A stretch of DNA of 64,000 nucleotides from Kingdonia uniflora (GCA_014058105.1 JACGCM010001948.1:3968001-4032000), one strand, 5' to 3'; positions 47,333 to 58,725 are shown, counted from the stretch's first letter. The notes: a model not told the origin generated them from the letters alone. Translations and numbers: made by a program.

Positions 47333-47551
47333 TTACCCTCCACAAGCCAACTTTAAACAGTATATCAGCACTCGGTATGTTAAGACAAGCAGTACCTATC
47401 AGCCAGATTACAACAGTACTCCAGCACTCAGTAGAAAATATTAGTGTCCTAATCTTGTGGGACCCACAGAACACTTCGCCGAAGAATCGTATACTCAGCA
47501 CTCAGAAAGCACTAAGAATACCTTCGTCATCACTTTATCCGAAAGTCAAAA

Positions 47552-47662
47552 GCAACCACTATGTGGGCTCCACCAACCACTATGTGGGATCCACCAACCA
47601 CTTTGTGGGACCGACCACTTTGTGGGACCAGAAGACCACTATGTGGGACACGACGACTACTT
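47552..47662 (+). promoter_or_regulatory. unit B promoter repeat array
   Basis: Five full copies and one partial copy of the CCACTWTGTGG unit, against nine full and one partial in unit A. Upstream flanks (about 47380-47550 and 40700-40870) are nearly identical. The copy-number difference shows the array contracts or expands as a tandem repeat. Confidence 0.8.
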
Positions 47663-47670
47663 ACCTCGCC

Positions 47671-47679
47671 TATATAAGG
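47671..47679 (+). promoter_or_regulatory. unit B TATA box
   Basis: TATATAAGG with the same context as at 41067. Together with the downstream AATAAA it defines the expected pregenomic RNA ends. Confidence 0.8.
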
Positions 47680-48489
47680 AGCTTGAAGACTTAGTTTTAT
47701 GTACCCTTTCATGTATGCTTTCATTTACGCATTTATTTTTACTCTTTCACTCTCCTCTCTTGTTTCCTCCAATTCTCAAGTTTTAAGTTTTAAGTTCTAA
47801 GTTCTAAGTTTGTAAGCTGTAAGCTACCACTGTACATCTTCCACCCTCTGTAAGCTGTAAGCTATCTATACATCTTCTACCCTTTGTAAGTCTTCTATTA
47901 TCTAAATAAAGCTCTAAAGTTTGTTTATATAGTCTATTTATAAGTATTCACAGCGTGCACACACACCCCTGAGGGTGTCTTTATAGGTGAGAGGGCCTGA
48001 AATGGCATCCTCATAACCTTAGTTTTAGTTTATGTTCTAGTTTATTTGTATATTTAAGTTTATTAGTCTGTTCCAAGTATCCTTGCGCTCGTTACTCCGA
48101 GTAACGATCTAGCCAACAACTGTTGAGTACTAAGCTCTACCTAAGCATTCCTCATTGAGGAAAGACGATATCTTTTGCTCCATCTTAAAGTAGTTGGGTA
48201 GCCTCTGGCTACATACTTGTTGAAAGAACAACAAAGTTCTTTTATGATCTGAATAGTAAGTGTTTTTAAGTATTTTTCTTGTTTATGTTTTTAATAATCT
48301 AAATAGTAAGTGTTTTTCTTGTATTAGTTTTGTATGATCCAAATTGTAACTGTTTGTACTGTTTAAGTTTTGTATGATCTGAATAGTCTTTGTTTTTACT
48401 ATTTAAAATAAACTGTTTATAGTTTAAAACCTCAGTTTGTTTCGTTTTAGTTCCTTAGCCGTTCTGATTAGATCCTTTCCCCCTTTCAT
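47680..48489 (+). other. transcribed leader after unit B promoter
   Basis: It aligns with 41076-41821. It keeps the GTAGCC-loop-GGCTAC stem (about 48198-48214), an adjacent GAAC...GTTC stem, and a TTCCTC...GAGGAA stem near 48150. TATGATCTGAATAGT-type repeats follow. The last 20 bases before the primer site are pyrimidine-rich. Confidence 0.7.
47905..47910 (+). terminator. unit B poly(A) signal
   Basis: AATAAA lies about 230 nt after the TATA box, where pararetroviruses place the signal that ends the terminally redundant pregenomic RNA. Unit A has AATGAA at the same place. Confidence 0.6.
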
Positions 48490-48570
48490 TGGTATTAGAG
48501 GCATGTGTGGCTAATCATATGGTTCGCGTAGGTATGATAAGTCTCGTATGAGAACCTCGGTATACCTTAC
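48490..48570 (+). mobile_element. start of a third viral unit, truncated at TA repeat
   Basis: 81 bp repeat 41822-41902 (mutated primer site, then GGCTAATCATATGGTTCGCG and AGAACCTCGGTATACC) and stop at the TA run at 48571. This shows that the integrant was at least part of a longer concatemer or greater-than-unit molecule. Confidence 0.9.
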
Positions 48571-48593
48571 TATATATATATATATATATATAT
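48571..48593. repeat. TA microsatellite, right side of viral integrant
   Basis: 23 bp of TA repeat directly after the viral sequence. With 35504-35564 it shows insertion into, or capture at, a TA tract inside the MULE. Confidence 0.93.
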
Positions 48594-50501
48594 CTCCCTA
48601 TTTCCCTCTCTCCCTCTCTCTTATATCACACTCTCTCACCGTTCATGTCTCACACTCTCTCTCTCTCTTTCTATAATCAAATCTCCACACGACTTCATCG
48701 TCTCCAACCTTTTGATTTAAGAATCAACGCCTGCGTCTAATTTTTTCTTATAATTTCTTGTCTTGATATGCTTTTGGGTGTTGATTCTCTCTCAAACCAT
48801 TGCTTAAAGGTTCCATTCAAGATCTGTCTTTGGGTGCTGATTCTCAGATCTATTTTTCGGTGCTGATTCTCACAATTTTCAGCTATTTGTTTCCATAAAT
48901 ATTGTTCTACCATGTACTAAATCATGCATTCCTCTAGAAGTAAGAGGTTAGAAGAGAAGCGAGAGGGTCCCAACCATCCAAACCCACCAAGTGTCTCTGC
49001 CAAGGGAGAAAGCCATATGCTACAATGGATGATACAGTCAATCCACTTGAACAAGATAATCATGAAGAACAAAATGTAGACCTTGCACATGTGTGATGCA
49101 AGATAATCATAAATATTGTTCTATACTTCAGTCTGTATCCATTTGAAGTTTGGGTATTGTCAGGATCGACAATAATCAGGGAGTTCACAATTTTTTTGAT
49201 TAGTTTGGGTATTTTCGGGATCGACAATAATTAGGGAAATCACAATTTTTTGTGTCAAAATTATCGGGATCGACAATAATCAGGGAATCCAAATTTTTGT
49301 GTGTCGAAATTGTCGAAATCGATAAAAATCACGGAGTCCACAATTTTTGTTGTTGAAATTGTCGAAATCGACAATAATTGAGAGTCCACAATTTTTTTTG
49401 TCGAAATTGTCGGTATCGAGAATATATAATATACTCAAAAGAAAATAATTATTGTTTTAGTCCCCATGCCATCATTGAACCCTTATGGGTATGCGTGTTC
49501 ACATATTTCTTTATTATTGTATTTACTTCTCTTATGGGTATGCGTGTTCATGTGTTTCATTATTATTACATCTACTTCTTGATGTGACATATCAAACAAC
49601 ACAAATTCGTAAGATCGTGAGACAATGGAAATATGAACTCCCTGATTTGATTATTGTCGATCCCGACAATTTTGACAAAAAAATTGTTTTTTGATATCCC
49701 TAATTATTGTCGATCCCGACAATAACCAAGCTAATCGACAATTTCTCATTTTTGAAACTTAAGTCCTCACATGGTTACTCACAAATCGACAATTTCTTAA
49801 TGTACTGCTCGACAATTTTTTACGAATATGGACCATAAAATTAAACTTCATAAACGATACAAATAATCGATTCTGACAACCTCTTTTCGTTGTTGATCAT
49901 GGGTTCATTGAGTCTTTTGGAAAACAACAACATCAACAACAACAACGTTTCTCTTCTCTCTCTTATTGATCATCATCTTTGGTTCCAATCCAACCCTATA
50001 CTTTGGAGAACCCCAACTACAAATGTAGCCACGACAGCAAAATGCTACAGTAAAAAGCTCATCCTTGCCATTGTAGTAGAATCACCTCTTTCTAGTTCCA
50101 AATTTATGTAAAACAGAGTTTTAAGACATCAAAACCCTAAATTGGCAAACGAAATTAAGAAGAACGCAACAAAAACTCTTGCCAAAGCATGAATAGATAT
50201 CTACCCTAAAATTGCATTCAAAGATTCCAAACATCAGAGGGAGTTTGAGAAAGAGTGAGAGTGAGGAAAAACCAGATTTGAGATTCAAAATTGAAATTGG
50301 AGAGAGAGGAGAGAGGAAAATAAATATCTACCAACATAAAAAGAAGAGAGAGAGAGGCCAACTCATTTCTACCTAATATCATTTGGGCTTCTCTATTCCA
50401 CCTCATCTATTATTAGGACGGACCACTCATCTCTAGAGATGTGTGGTTGGTATTGAGTGAGACTTTAGTGTCTCGTTTTTGAGTGTCTCAAATCCTCTCC
50501 C
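48594..50501. mobile_element. right part of the MULE, with CT-rich tract and inverted tandem array
   Basis: It begins with CT-rich sequence, continues with a tandem array at 49160-49435 and its inverted partner at 49640-49735, and ends in the right terminal inverted repeat (about 50330-50501). Frames (for example 49890-50111, with asparagine-rich NNNINNNN) are unrecognised. I see no MuDR transposase motif. Confidence 0.65.
49155..49435 (+). repeat. ~50-bp tandem array (5 units) with inverted partner
   Basis: The core GGGATCGACAATAATCAGGGA and variants start near 49164, 49219, 49268, 49318 and 49366. The complement, TTATTGTCGATCCCGACAAT, occurs twice at about 49653 and 49706. The two sets can pair to form a long hairpin across about 250 bases. 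Confidence 0.75.
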
Positions 50502-50510
50502 ATAATTAAT
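50502..50510. repeat. 9-bp target duplication, right copy (ATAATTAAT)
   Basis: Identical to 35258-35266; see the MULE entry. Confidence 0.85.
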
Positions 50511-51407
50511 ATGCATATGTTTGAGCAATAAAGTTCATACTTATTTTTTCTCATATTATGCTTGAAACCACAAATGATACACTTATGCAGGGATTTTCAA
50601 GGGATGCCCTTTGGTGGTTATATGCAACTACTTCCGGTCACATGCACTTTCTGCAAGTCATGCCTATATTAGTATTTAATTTTCTCTTGCTCATATACAC
50701 AAGTTTATATAGGGATTTTCCACACAAGATTAATCATAAGGGATGCCCTCTAGCAGTTCTATGACTGCCACTCAGGTAATATCTACTTATTGGAATAATT
50801 TTGTATTTAATTGTCATTTTTGTAAGAGTAAAATAATTAACTATGACATGTTTGGGAAAAAAAATTATGCAGGAAACGATGGATACCTTGATGCGTCATT
50901 CTACCTCCTAACGGAATTAACAAGGAAAAAAGCATAAATTGGAGGCTTTTGAGGAAAAATATGTCAATGGAAAAATATGTCAATGGAAAAATCCCTAAAC
51001 TTGTTGTTTTCTGAAGTATACCAAAGAATATTTTAAGCTTTTCCAAAACTAGAGGTACTACCTCAAGACTAGAAAGAGATTCAAGTATTTTTCTTTAACT
51101 ATATATGAGTGTACTATGAAAATATTTTTATTGCCTAATACATTGTCAAGAATAATTTACTCAGTTTTTTGTAGTCTAGTTCTTACTGAAATAAATTCAA
51201 CGGTCAGTTCGACAAGTGCCTTAATCAATTCGTCTTCCTAAAATTTTATTTTTTTACTTTTTTGTTTTTAAAGTTTTTTCTTTTGAGTAGAGTTTTTGGT
51301 CGACAATCCTTGCCAGTTGGTTAAGGTTACTAGGGTGTGGTACCCTATCATGACCTAGACTCAGGATTCTCACAAGTAATATTTTCTTGTGCTCCTTTCA
51401 CATAGTT
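50511..51407. other. flank between MULE and solo LTR, no gene
   Basis: Two near-repeats of a GGGATGCCCT-containing segment (about 50598 and 50740) are present. Frames are short and without motifs. Confidence 0.4.
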
Positions 51408-51412
51408 CGTGG

Positions 51413-52067
51413 TGTAATAAATAATCTGCATGAGCAAAACAACACCTCTTAAGGAGATGATCGAGTCTAGTGTATGCACACTATCTCCTTAAGACAGATT
51501 CTCCCCTGCCACAGTTCTTTGTAGAAATGTAGGCCCTTGTCTCCCAGGATACAATGATCAGTCGTAGAGAGAAGAAAATACTTCTATCTCTCTGCCAAAT
51601 GAACCTTGATTGCGTCTATTTTCTCTCTTGAAAATGACTCAAGAAAAACTCAGAAAAACTGATAAAATAATTAAAAATGGTTTTGGGTTATATAGAACAT
51701 AGGTAACTCTTCACCAAGGTTCGCACCCCAACTCACACCTTAAGCCCAAAAAATTGACTAAGTATTCCAAGGAATCCCCATGAGCCCATGCCCCACGGCC
51801 CCAAGGCCCAATCATAGACTTATAGTAATAAGTCGGTTCCTAGGTCGAGCAAGCTCATGGATAGCCCATGCACCCAAGCTAGTTTATACACATGGGTCAC
51901 ACATGCGGGTGTGACCTACCAACTCTCGCACACATCACAATAAGTTAAGTGCTAAACTTACTTATATAATAGAGTTGAGCTTCCCTCATATCCAATGTAA
52001 AAGTAAACACTTAGTTTTACCATTCAAACCAAAAAGAAAACCAAAAGCTCTTTTGTATTTTCCAACA
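51413..52067 (-). mobile_element. solo LTR (655 bp) with target duplication CGTGG
   Basis: On the minus strand it starts TGTTGGAAAATAC at 52067 and ends ATTATTTATTACA at 51413. CGTGG flanks both sides (51408-51412 and 52068-52072). A TATATAAG box lies near 51965 (minus). A perfect 12-bp stem (TCTTAAGGAGAT / ATCTCCTTAAGA, 51447-51458 and 51483-51494) sits in its U5 end. No internal sequence, so a solo LTR, probably copia. Confidence 0.9.
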
Positions 52068-52544
52068 CGTGGTCAAACTCAAGATTAGTAATATTTTTTC
52101 CTCTTTAAGTTCTTAATCATGTGAGCAGCCTTGCAGCGTGAAAGTTTTTAGAGCACATTTGGCTTTTTTTTTAGGAATGAACTTATTTTTAGGCAGTTGT
52201 CTCCCTTGTAGCAAACTATTCCTAATATAAATGCTAAATTTCACTTATACTGAGCAAAAATCTATTGAAGGTATTAATTGTAAAACTACAGTGAAGTGCA
52301 CGTTTTCAAAATATGCCAAGCTAACTTGAATTAGTCGCTAATAAAAAGATAGTACATCTAGCTTAAGATGGCCCAAAATATTCTAGTGTATACTTGGTAC
52401 AATTTCAAAATTTAGGTTTTTCCATAATATTTATGTAAAGGTAAAATCAGTTTAAGTATTTGGAAATTCGTCAAAAATATATTATAAATTGTCAAAGTGC
52501 CATTATTTCACTTTTCTTTAAAAAAATATTTTAAAAAATGGTTT

Positions 52545-52560
52545 CATACCCCCAAACTTA
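52545..52560 (-). promoter_or_regulatory. polypurine tract of Athila-like element
   Basis: The minus strand reads TAAGTTTGGGGGTATG, the AGTTTGGGGGT pattern seen in many plant gypsy elements downstream of integrase. The 3' LTR expected further left is not recognisable before 50511. Confidence 0.5.
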
Positions 52561-52759
52561 AATGAAACATTGCCCTCAATGTTTGAGAACAAGAAAATAA
52601 ATAGAAGAAGAAAACTGAAATTTATCACTTAAATGTAGTTCTGAGTTGCATCCCAAGAAGCGCTAAGTTTACCATCTTCAGCCAGACTAATATACCCCCA
52701 TACTTAAAATAATGTTACAATGGTACAACAGGGGTACACAATATCAGCTTTGATATACT

Positions 52760-54076
52760 GGATCATCTAGAAATATTGTCTCTTCATTAAAAGTGTAGGA
52801 CTCTAAGTACAGTTTTAATCGTTGGTCATTGACCTTAAAAATATTTATGTCTTAGGATCCTCTACTTCCACGTCCCCATGAGGAAAAATAGTTTTAGCCG
52901 TAAAGGAGCCATGCTAATGGGATCGTAGTTTTCTGGTAAATAGACAAAACTTGGAGTTATAAAACAATACCTTTTGATTGGGCTCGAAGGTTTTACGAAT
53001 AATTAATTTATCGTAAAAAGTTTGGTACGTTCCTTGTAAAATTTTTGACTTTCATAAGCCTCATGACGGAGTTCATCCAACTCAGAAAGTTGAAGCTTTC
53101 TCTTGAGCCCACCTTTGTACATCTTAAAGTTAAGGGCCTTTGTGGCCCAAAAAGCTTTGTACTCTAGTTCTACATGCAAGTTGCAAGCCTTCCCAAAGAC
53201 AAGCCTATAGGGTAATATTCAAATCAGGGTTTTATAAGCTATTCGATAGGCCCAAAGAGCATCATCCAGACGATCTAGCCAGTCTTTACGATTTGTTTGA
53301 ATAACTTTTTCTAAAATTCTTTCAATCTCTTGATTAGAAACTTCTACTTGACCACTTGTTTGACGATGGTAAGGTGTGGCAACTTAATGAGTGATGAAAT
53401 AATTTTTCAATAAAGTTTGAAAAACACGATTGTAAAAATATTTCCCACCATCACTAATAATTGCTCGAGGAGTGCCAAAGCAATTAAAAATGATTTTGAC
53501 CAATTTAACCATAGGCTTATGGTCATATGTCGGACATGCTATCGCTTCGACCTATTTAGAGATAGAGTCCACTACGGCTAAAATATAAAAGTTTCCACGA
53601 GATGAAAGAAAAGGGTATATAAAAAATGTGCCCCAAACATCAAAAGGTTCAACAATAAGAATGTTGTTTAGGGGCATTATGTTGTGGTGAGAAATATTAT
53701 TGGTCCTCTGATATCTATCATAAGTAGAACAAAAGGCCTATGAGTCACGGAAAAGGGTAGGCCAATAAAGACCAGATTGAAGAATATTTGCAGCCATATT
53801 CTTGTCAATGAAATTCCCTCCACAGGCATAGGTGTGGCAAAACATGAGTATGCTTTGGAACTCATCATTTGTAATACATCTTCTAATAACTTGGTCAGAA
53901 TAAAACTTATACAGATAAGGATCATCCCAACTGAAGCGTCTAACCTCGTGTAGGAATTTGGTTTTATCTTTCTTAGACCAGTGGTCAGGTAATTGTTTAG
54001 TAGTAAGATAATTGACAATGTCATGATACCAAGGCAGTTGTATAATAGCCATGGGCTTCTCATCATAAAATATCTC
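52760..54076 (-). pseudogene. Athila-like gypsy integrase
   Basis: Minus-strand frames 54102-53677 give the integrase zinc and core start, for example a DPYLYKFYSDQVIRRC stretch and CHTYACGG. Then come [42 protein letters not shown], and [17 protein letters not shown] (53560-53130), and [15 protein letters not shown]. These are characteristic of Athila-type elements. Stops and shifts interrupt it. Confidence 0.87.
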
Positions 54077-55720
54077 TTAGATAGGTAGGATATCTTTACC
54101 ACCTTCGATTAGAAGTCGGGATAAATGGTCTGCTGCAATTTTTTCAACACCTTTCTTATCTCGAATTTCAATGTTAAATTCTTGTAATAAGAGGATCCAT
54201 CGGATTAATCGAGACTTAAAGTCCTTTTTGGATAACAAATATTTTAAGGCCACGTGATCGGTGTAGACAATGATTTTGGGCCAAACAAGATATGACCAAA
54301 AAATTTCTAATGGAAACACAATGGCTAATAACTCCTTCTCAGTGGTGGAGTAATTCATTTGTGCATCATTAAGTACGCGATTGGCATAGTAAATAATATG
54401 AAGATTTTTATCTACTCTTTGCCCTAAAACTGCTCCAACAACGTAGTCAGATGCATCGTACATCAATTCAAATAGAAGATCCCAATTGGGCGGTTGGATG
54501 ATTGGAGTCGAAGTTAATAGAAGTTTGAGCTTCTCAAAAGCTCTAGAATATTCATCATTAAAGTAAAAATCAGTGCCCTTAGCAAGTATAATGTACAAGG
54601 GTTGGGAAATTTTACAAAAATCTTTAATGAACCGACGCTAAAGTCTTGCATGGTCTAGAAATGATCGAATGGCCTTAACTGTCCGAGGTGGAGGTAAGGA
54701 ATAAATAATATCAATTTTTGCCTTATTAACTTCTATCCCTTTGTTGGAGATGATATGCCTAAGAACTATCCCTTGTGTCACCATGAAGTGATTCTTTTCC
54801 CTATTTAACACCAAATTGGTTTGTGTACATCGCTTTAAGACGAGCTCCAAATGGTGCAAACATTCATCAAAGGAGGAGCCAAACACTGAAAAATCATCCA
54901 TGAAGATTTCGATAAATTTATCAGCCATATCAAAGAATATGCTCATCATACAATGTTGAAATGTAGCGAGTGCATTATACAAACCAAATGGCATGCATCG
55001 ATAAACATAAATCTCATAGGGACACGTGAATGTGGTTTTCTTCTGATCTTCTAGAGTAATGGCGATCTAATTATATCCTGAATAACTATCAAGAAAGTAG
55101 TAATGACTCTTTTCGGCTAATCGTTCAAGCATTTGATCAATGAATAAAAGAGGAAAATGATCTTTCCTAGTAACCGTGTTCAACGTTTTATAATCGATAC
55201 AAACACGCCACCCGGTGGTCATATGGGTAGGGATTAATTCATTATTTTCATTTTCGACTACAGTAAACCCTAATTTCTTTGGTACAACTTGAGCAGGGCT
55301 GACCCACTTACTATCTGAAATGGGGTATATGATACCCGAGTCTAAAAGCTTGAGAACTTCTTTCTTAACCACCTCCATCATAGTTAGATTTAAATGCCAT
55401 TGCATCTCGCGCAAATTTTTAGCACCTTCCTCATGATTGATGCGATGCATGCACACGGTCGGGCTAATTCCCTTCAAGTCTGCTATAGACCACCCTATGG
55501 CTGATTTGTGTTTGTTAAGGACACTCAACAATCTACCTTCCCGGTCAGTATCTAGATTAGAAGCTATTATCACAGGTAGAGTTTTATAATTATCTAGAAA
55601 GGCATACTTGAGAGTATTGGGTAATTGCTTGAGGTCTAACTGGGGTTGCTTAACAATGGATGAAATAGGTAAAGCAATTGATGGTTCTAAAGGTTTTAGT
55701 CTAGGTCTCCATTTGGACAT
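54077..55720 (-). pseudogene. Athila-like gypsy reverse transcriptase and RNase H
   Basis: RT begins in the frame 55720-55067 with SGIIYPISDSKWVSPAQVVPK and GWRVCIDYKTLN. It continues after a break with MPFGLYNALATFQ and the catalytic-site variant IFMDDFSVFG (54994-54638). RNase H (54598-54077) shows [30 protein letters not shown] and [11 protein letters not shown]. The gene order gag-PR-RT-RH-IN is typical of Ty3/gypsy. Several stops. Confidence 0.9.
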
Positions 55721-55812
55721 ATTAATAATAGGATTTGAGTTGAGTAAGGTATTAAACTCTTAAACGATTGTGTCTTCATAAAAGTCCTCACCAAAGTTTA
55801 CAAGACATGATT

Positions 55813-56629
55813 CTAATGAGAAAAGGATTTGGGGAAAGAGTTGTAAACTAGAGAGCCAATAATATAGAGCTCAACCATGTCATTAGAATCAAGTACTTGA
55901 GTATTATTATTAAAAAAATTGAGTTTGATTTTCAAGTCGCCCATAGATAGTTGTAAGACCCCATTGAAGTAATTGATAAGGGCATGGGCAGTAACAAGAA
56001 AAGGGTACCCCAATATGACGGGGATCTCACAACTAGGGTTCGTGACATCTTCAGTGTCCAAAACAACAAAATTTATAGGAAAAATGAGAGTATCTACCTT
56101 GATAAGAATATCTTCAAGGATACCACGTGGGTATTATAATGACCTATCAGCCAATTGAAGTGTCATTCGGGTAGGATCGAGTTCTCCAAGTTCTAATTCC
56201 TGATAGACCGAGTAAGGTAAGACATTCACACCAGCCCCCAAGTCGAGTGACGCCCAATCCACTTTGTGATCTCTAATTTTATAAGGGATGGTTTGGCTTC
56301 AAGGATTTCGAAGCTTAGAAGGGGTTAATGCCTTAGTTAAGAAGACTTTCTTGTGTACATTGATTTTTTTTCCTAGTGCACGTATCCTTAAGGAGTTTGG
56401 CATACGCAGGAATAAGCATAATGGCATCGAGCACTGGAATATTTATATAAACTTGCCTAAATATATCCAATATCTTGTCAAATTGAATCCCTTTATTACC
56501 TAGAAGAAGACATTGTGGATAAGGCACCTTTGGCTCAACATGTGCCTTTGGTATGAAAACGAATGAGGTAGGCAATTCCTTAGATTTCTTAGAAGGTTCA
56601 TGGTTGCTTACTATAACTGGTTCACTCAT
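55813..56629 (-). pseudogene. Athila-like protease region
   Basis: Frame 56629-56333 is the pre-protease segment (FDKILDIFRQVYINIPVLDA, YAKLLKDTCT). Around 56260 the active-site area reads LGAGVNVLPYSVYQELELGE, followed by DPTRMTLQLADRSL and, in 56061-55813, VILGYPFLVTAHALIN. Athila proteases normally have DLGAS; a degenerate version is seen. Confidence 0.8.
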
Positions 56630-58341
56630 ACCTACCTCATCCTCAATAGTAACTGGTGTTGGCTCAACCCTAGGTATTTCAACTCGGTTATCAATTTGTC
56701 TACCACTTTGAAGAGTGGTAATGACATTAAGCTATTTTGGGATTGAGCTAAAATCAAATCTTGGTGGTCCTTTCGGATTAGATACAGATTGACTAGGTAG
56801 CTTACCTGGCAGTCTTTCATGCAATGCATTTGCCAATTGTCTTATCTGAGTCTCTAAATAAGAGATAGATTGGGATGTAGAATTTTGATTCACCAAAGTC
56901 TGTTATTGAAATTGCATCATTTATTGTTAAAATTGTAACACTAGTTTTTTACTTTCCATTGATTGTTACATGAAGAGAGCAAGGTTGTCTTCCAGAGATA
57001 GTTTCGGTGGAGCGGGTGAGAACTATTTGGATGACTGAAAGGATTGCGAAGATGCCTAAGGATAAGATTAAGAAAGGGGATTCCTCGATAAATTATGACT
57101 TAAGGTTTGTGGCTCTCTAAAACTTGAACTGGGTTGGTTATTTTTCTATGAAATATTTGGGTGGTTCTGCCAAGTTGGCTTGTACGGGTCAAAGGGCATC
57201 TTGTACGTATTATTCAAAGCATTTACTTGCTCTTGATTGTCATTCATTTCATTGAACATGAGGCACATTTGAGTCACATGGGTTACATTATAACAAATGG
57301 TGCAACCCTGTTACTGAACTTGGTTCACACTACCCTTAGATTGATTCATAGTTATAGCCTCGATTTTTTGGGTAAGAGTATCTAATTGGGCTTTAATGGC
57401 CGCTCCCTGACTCACTTTGTATAAACCATCTTTCTTGGCTATACATACAGTTTTATGCATATCAAAATCCCACTGTTGTGAGTTCTCAGCCAATGTCTCA
57501 AACTCCTCAAAAGCTCTATCGGGTTCAAAGTCCTAGAATTTGCCACTGTGTATGGATTCTAGCCTATAACAATTCCTAAAAGTTATTCCATGATAGAAAA
57601 TTTGGGCTAGATGTTGCTTCTTAAATCTATGATGGGGACATTATGTAAGAAGATCTTTATATCTCTCCCATGCCTCGTAAAATGTTTCGCTCTCATTTTG
57701 AGCAAATTCAACAATTACATTTATAAGAGTAAGGGATTTTCCCATTGAAAGCCATTTAGTTTTGAACTTAGTCTCCAATTGGTCCCATGAATTGATAGAT
57801 GCTGGTACTAATGAATTAAGCCAATGACTCGCCTTGTCTTTTAGTGAGAATGGGAATAAACGAAGGCGGGAATTCTCAGTAAAATGTTGATATTTTGAAA
57901 GTGCACAAATTTTCTTAAATTTGTAGACGTGCTTATAAGGGCTCTCAAAATCAAGCCCATGAAATGTAAGCAATATTTGAATTACACTAGGCTTAATTTC
58001 ATAATGATTTGTTGTGATGGTTGGTAACACGTTACACGAAGGTATATTGCTCACCACTGGGGTCCAATAGTCCCTAAGAGATTTGGTGGCAGTCATGATT
58101 GGGGGTTTGACTTCTAGCTCAACACAAGCTCAATTGAGGCAACTCGAGATAGATTAGCCTCCTCTAAAATTTGGGGTCCTAAGTTCTCTATTATGTTGAT
58201 TGGATGAGGTAATCGCCTTCTCCGCTTAGGTTGAGGTGGTGGGTCGTAAATAGGCAAAGGTTCTGGTAAACTTCCTAAACATTTTTCTCCACGTGTCCAA
58301 TTTATATCATGCACAAACAAATATATGATAAAATTCGGCAC
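56630..58341 (-). pseudogene. Athila-like gag
   Basis: Frames 58341-58114 (N-terminus with PLPIYDPPPQPKRRRR) and 58096-57641 (LRLFPFSLKDKASHWLNSL, ETFYEAWERYKDLL) are the gypsy gag core. Frame 57493-57311 (QQWDFDMHKT, IKAQLDTLTQKIEAI) is its C-terminal linker. At least three breaks. The lower part (57300-56630) is low-complexity and Gln/Asn-rich. Confidence 0.82.
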
Positions 58342-58725
58342 CCGATGCTATAAACAATCAATCAAACCTATAATCTAACACTTTAATTTTTTTTTAAGAA
58401 GTAATAATTAGGTCTCCCCTATATTCTTATATGTTCACAAAAGAGTAGGATGGTCAAAGGCTTTGGTTCCTACACTCCCCTGCGTCACTATGCTAGTACT
58501 AGCTTATAGTAGATATTCAGTCCTCCTACCCGAGCGAGTCGCATTATCATATGTCAGTACTCGGAATGGTGACGTCGCAAACCTATAATCAGTATTTCAC
58601 GGTACTAGGCTGGGGCCGTATCCTATGAACCCATGTTTGCACCCCGGTCCGGTACACCTATCCATTGGGTGATGAAATCCTGTGAGAATCATGCTACTCT
58701 TTTTTATTATTAATTATTTTCATGT
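58342..58725 (-). other. gypsy 5' leader, inner part
   Basis: About 380 bases next to the gag start, GC-richer than the surroundings (CCCGAGCGAGTCGC, CCCCGGTCCGGTACACC). No ORF. It belongs to the long leader of the Athila-like element. Confidence 0.4.

Larger units (their letters stand above)
35565..48570 (+). mobile_element. endogenous pararetrovirus (Caulimoviridae), head-to-tail units A and B
   Basis: The integrant holds unit A (35565-41821), unit B (41822-48489) and the first 81 bp of a third unit (48490-48570), all in plus orientation. Units share a promoter with TATATAAGG, a long leader and a tRNA-Met primer site. There are no LTRs or integrase. Movement-protein, coat-like, zinc-finger, aspartic protease, RT and RNase H regions are present but divided between the units. 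The gene set identifies Caulimoviridae; the TA-repeat site and the division of genes suggest the Florendovirus group. It is a dead fossil: most frames have stops or shifts. Confidence 0.9.
35267..50501. mobile_element. Mutator-like element (MULE) interrupted by a pararetroviral integrant
   Basis: The left end reads GGGGAAAGATTTAGAGACAC. The complement of the right end reads GGGAGAGGATTTGAGACACT. Similarity continues for roughly 170 bp (CACTAAAG-CTCACTC, CCACTCATCTCTA, GGTAGAAA, CTCTCTCTCTC). With the perfect 9-bp duplications this is a MULE. Without the viral insert (35565-48570) it is about 2.2 kb and shows no transposase motif, so it is non-autonomous. A captured host fragment is possible but not shown. 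Confidence 0.85.

Noticed and set aside
35565..48570. LTR retrotransposon interpretation of the 13-kb block
   Set aside because: It has no integrase and no LTR borders or target duplication, and it does have a 30K movement protein; direct repeats are explained by head-to-tail viral units.
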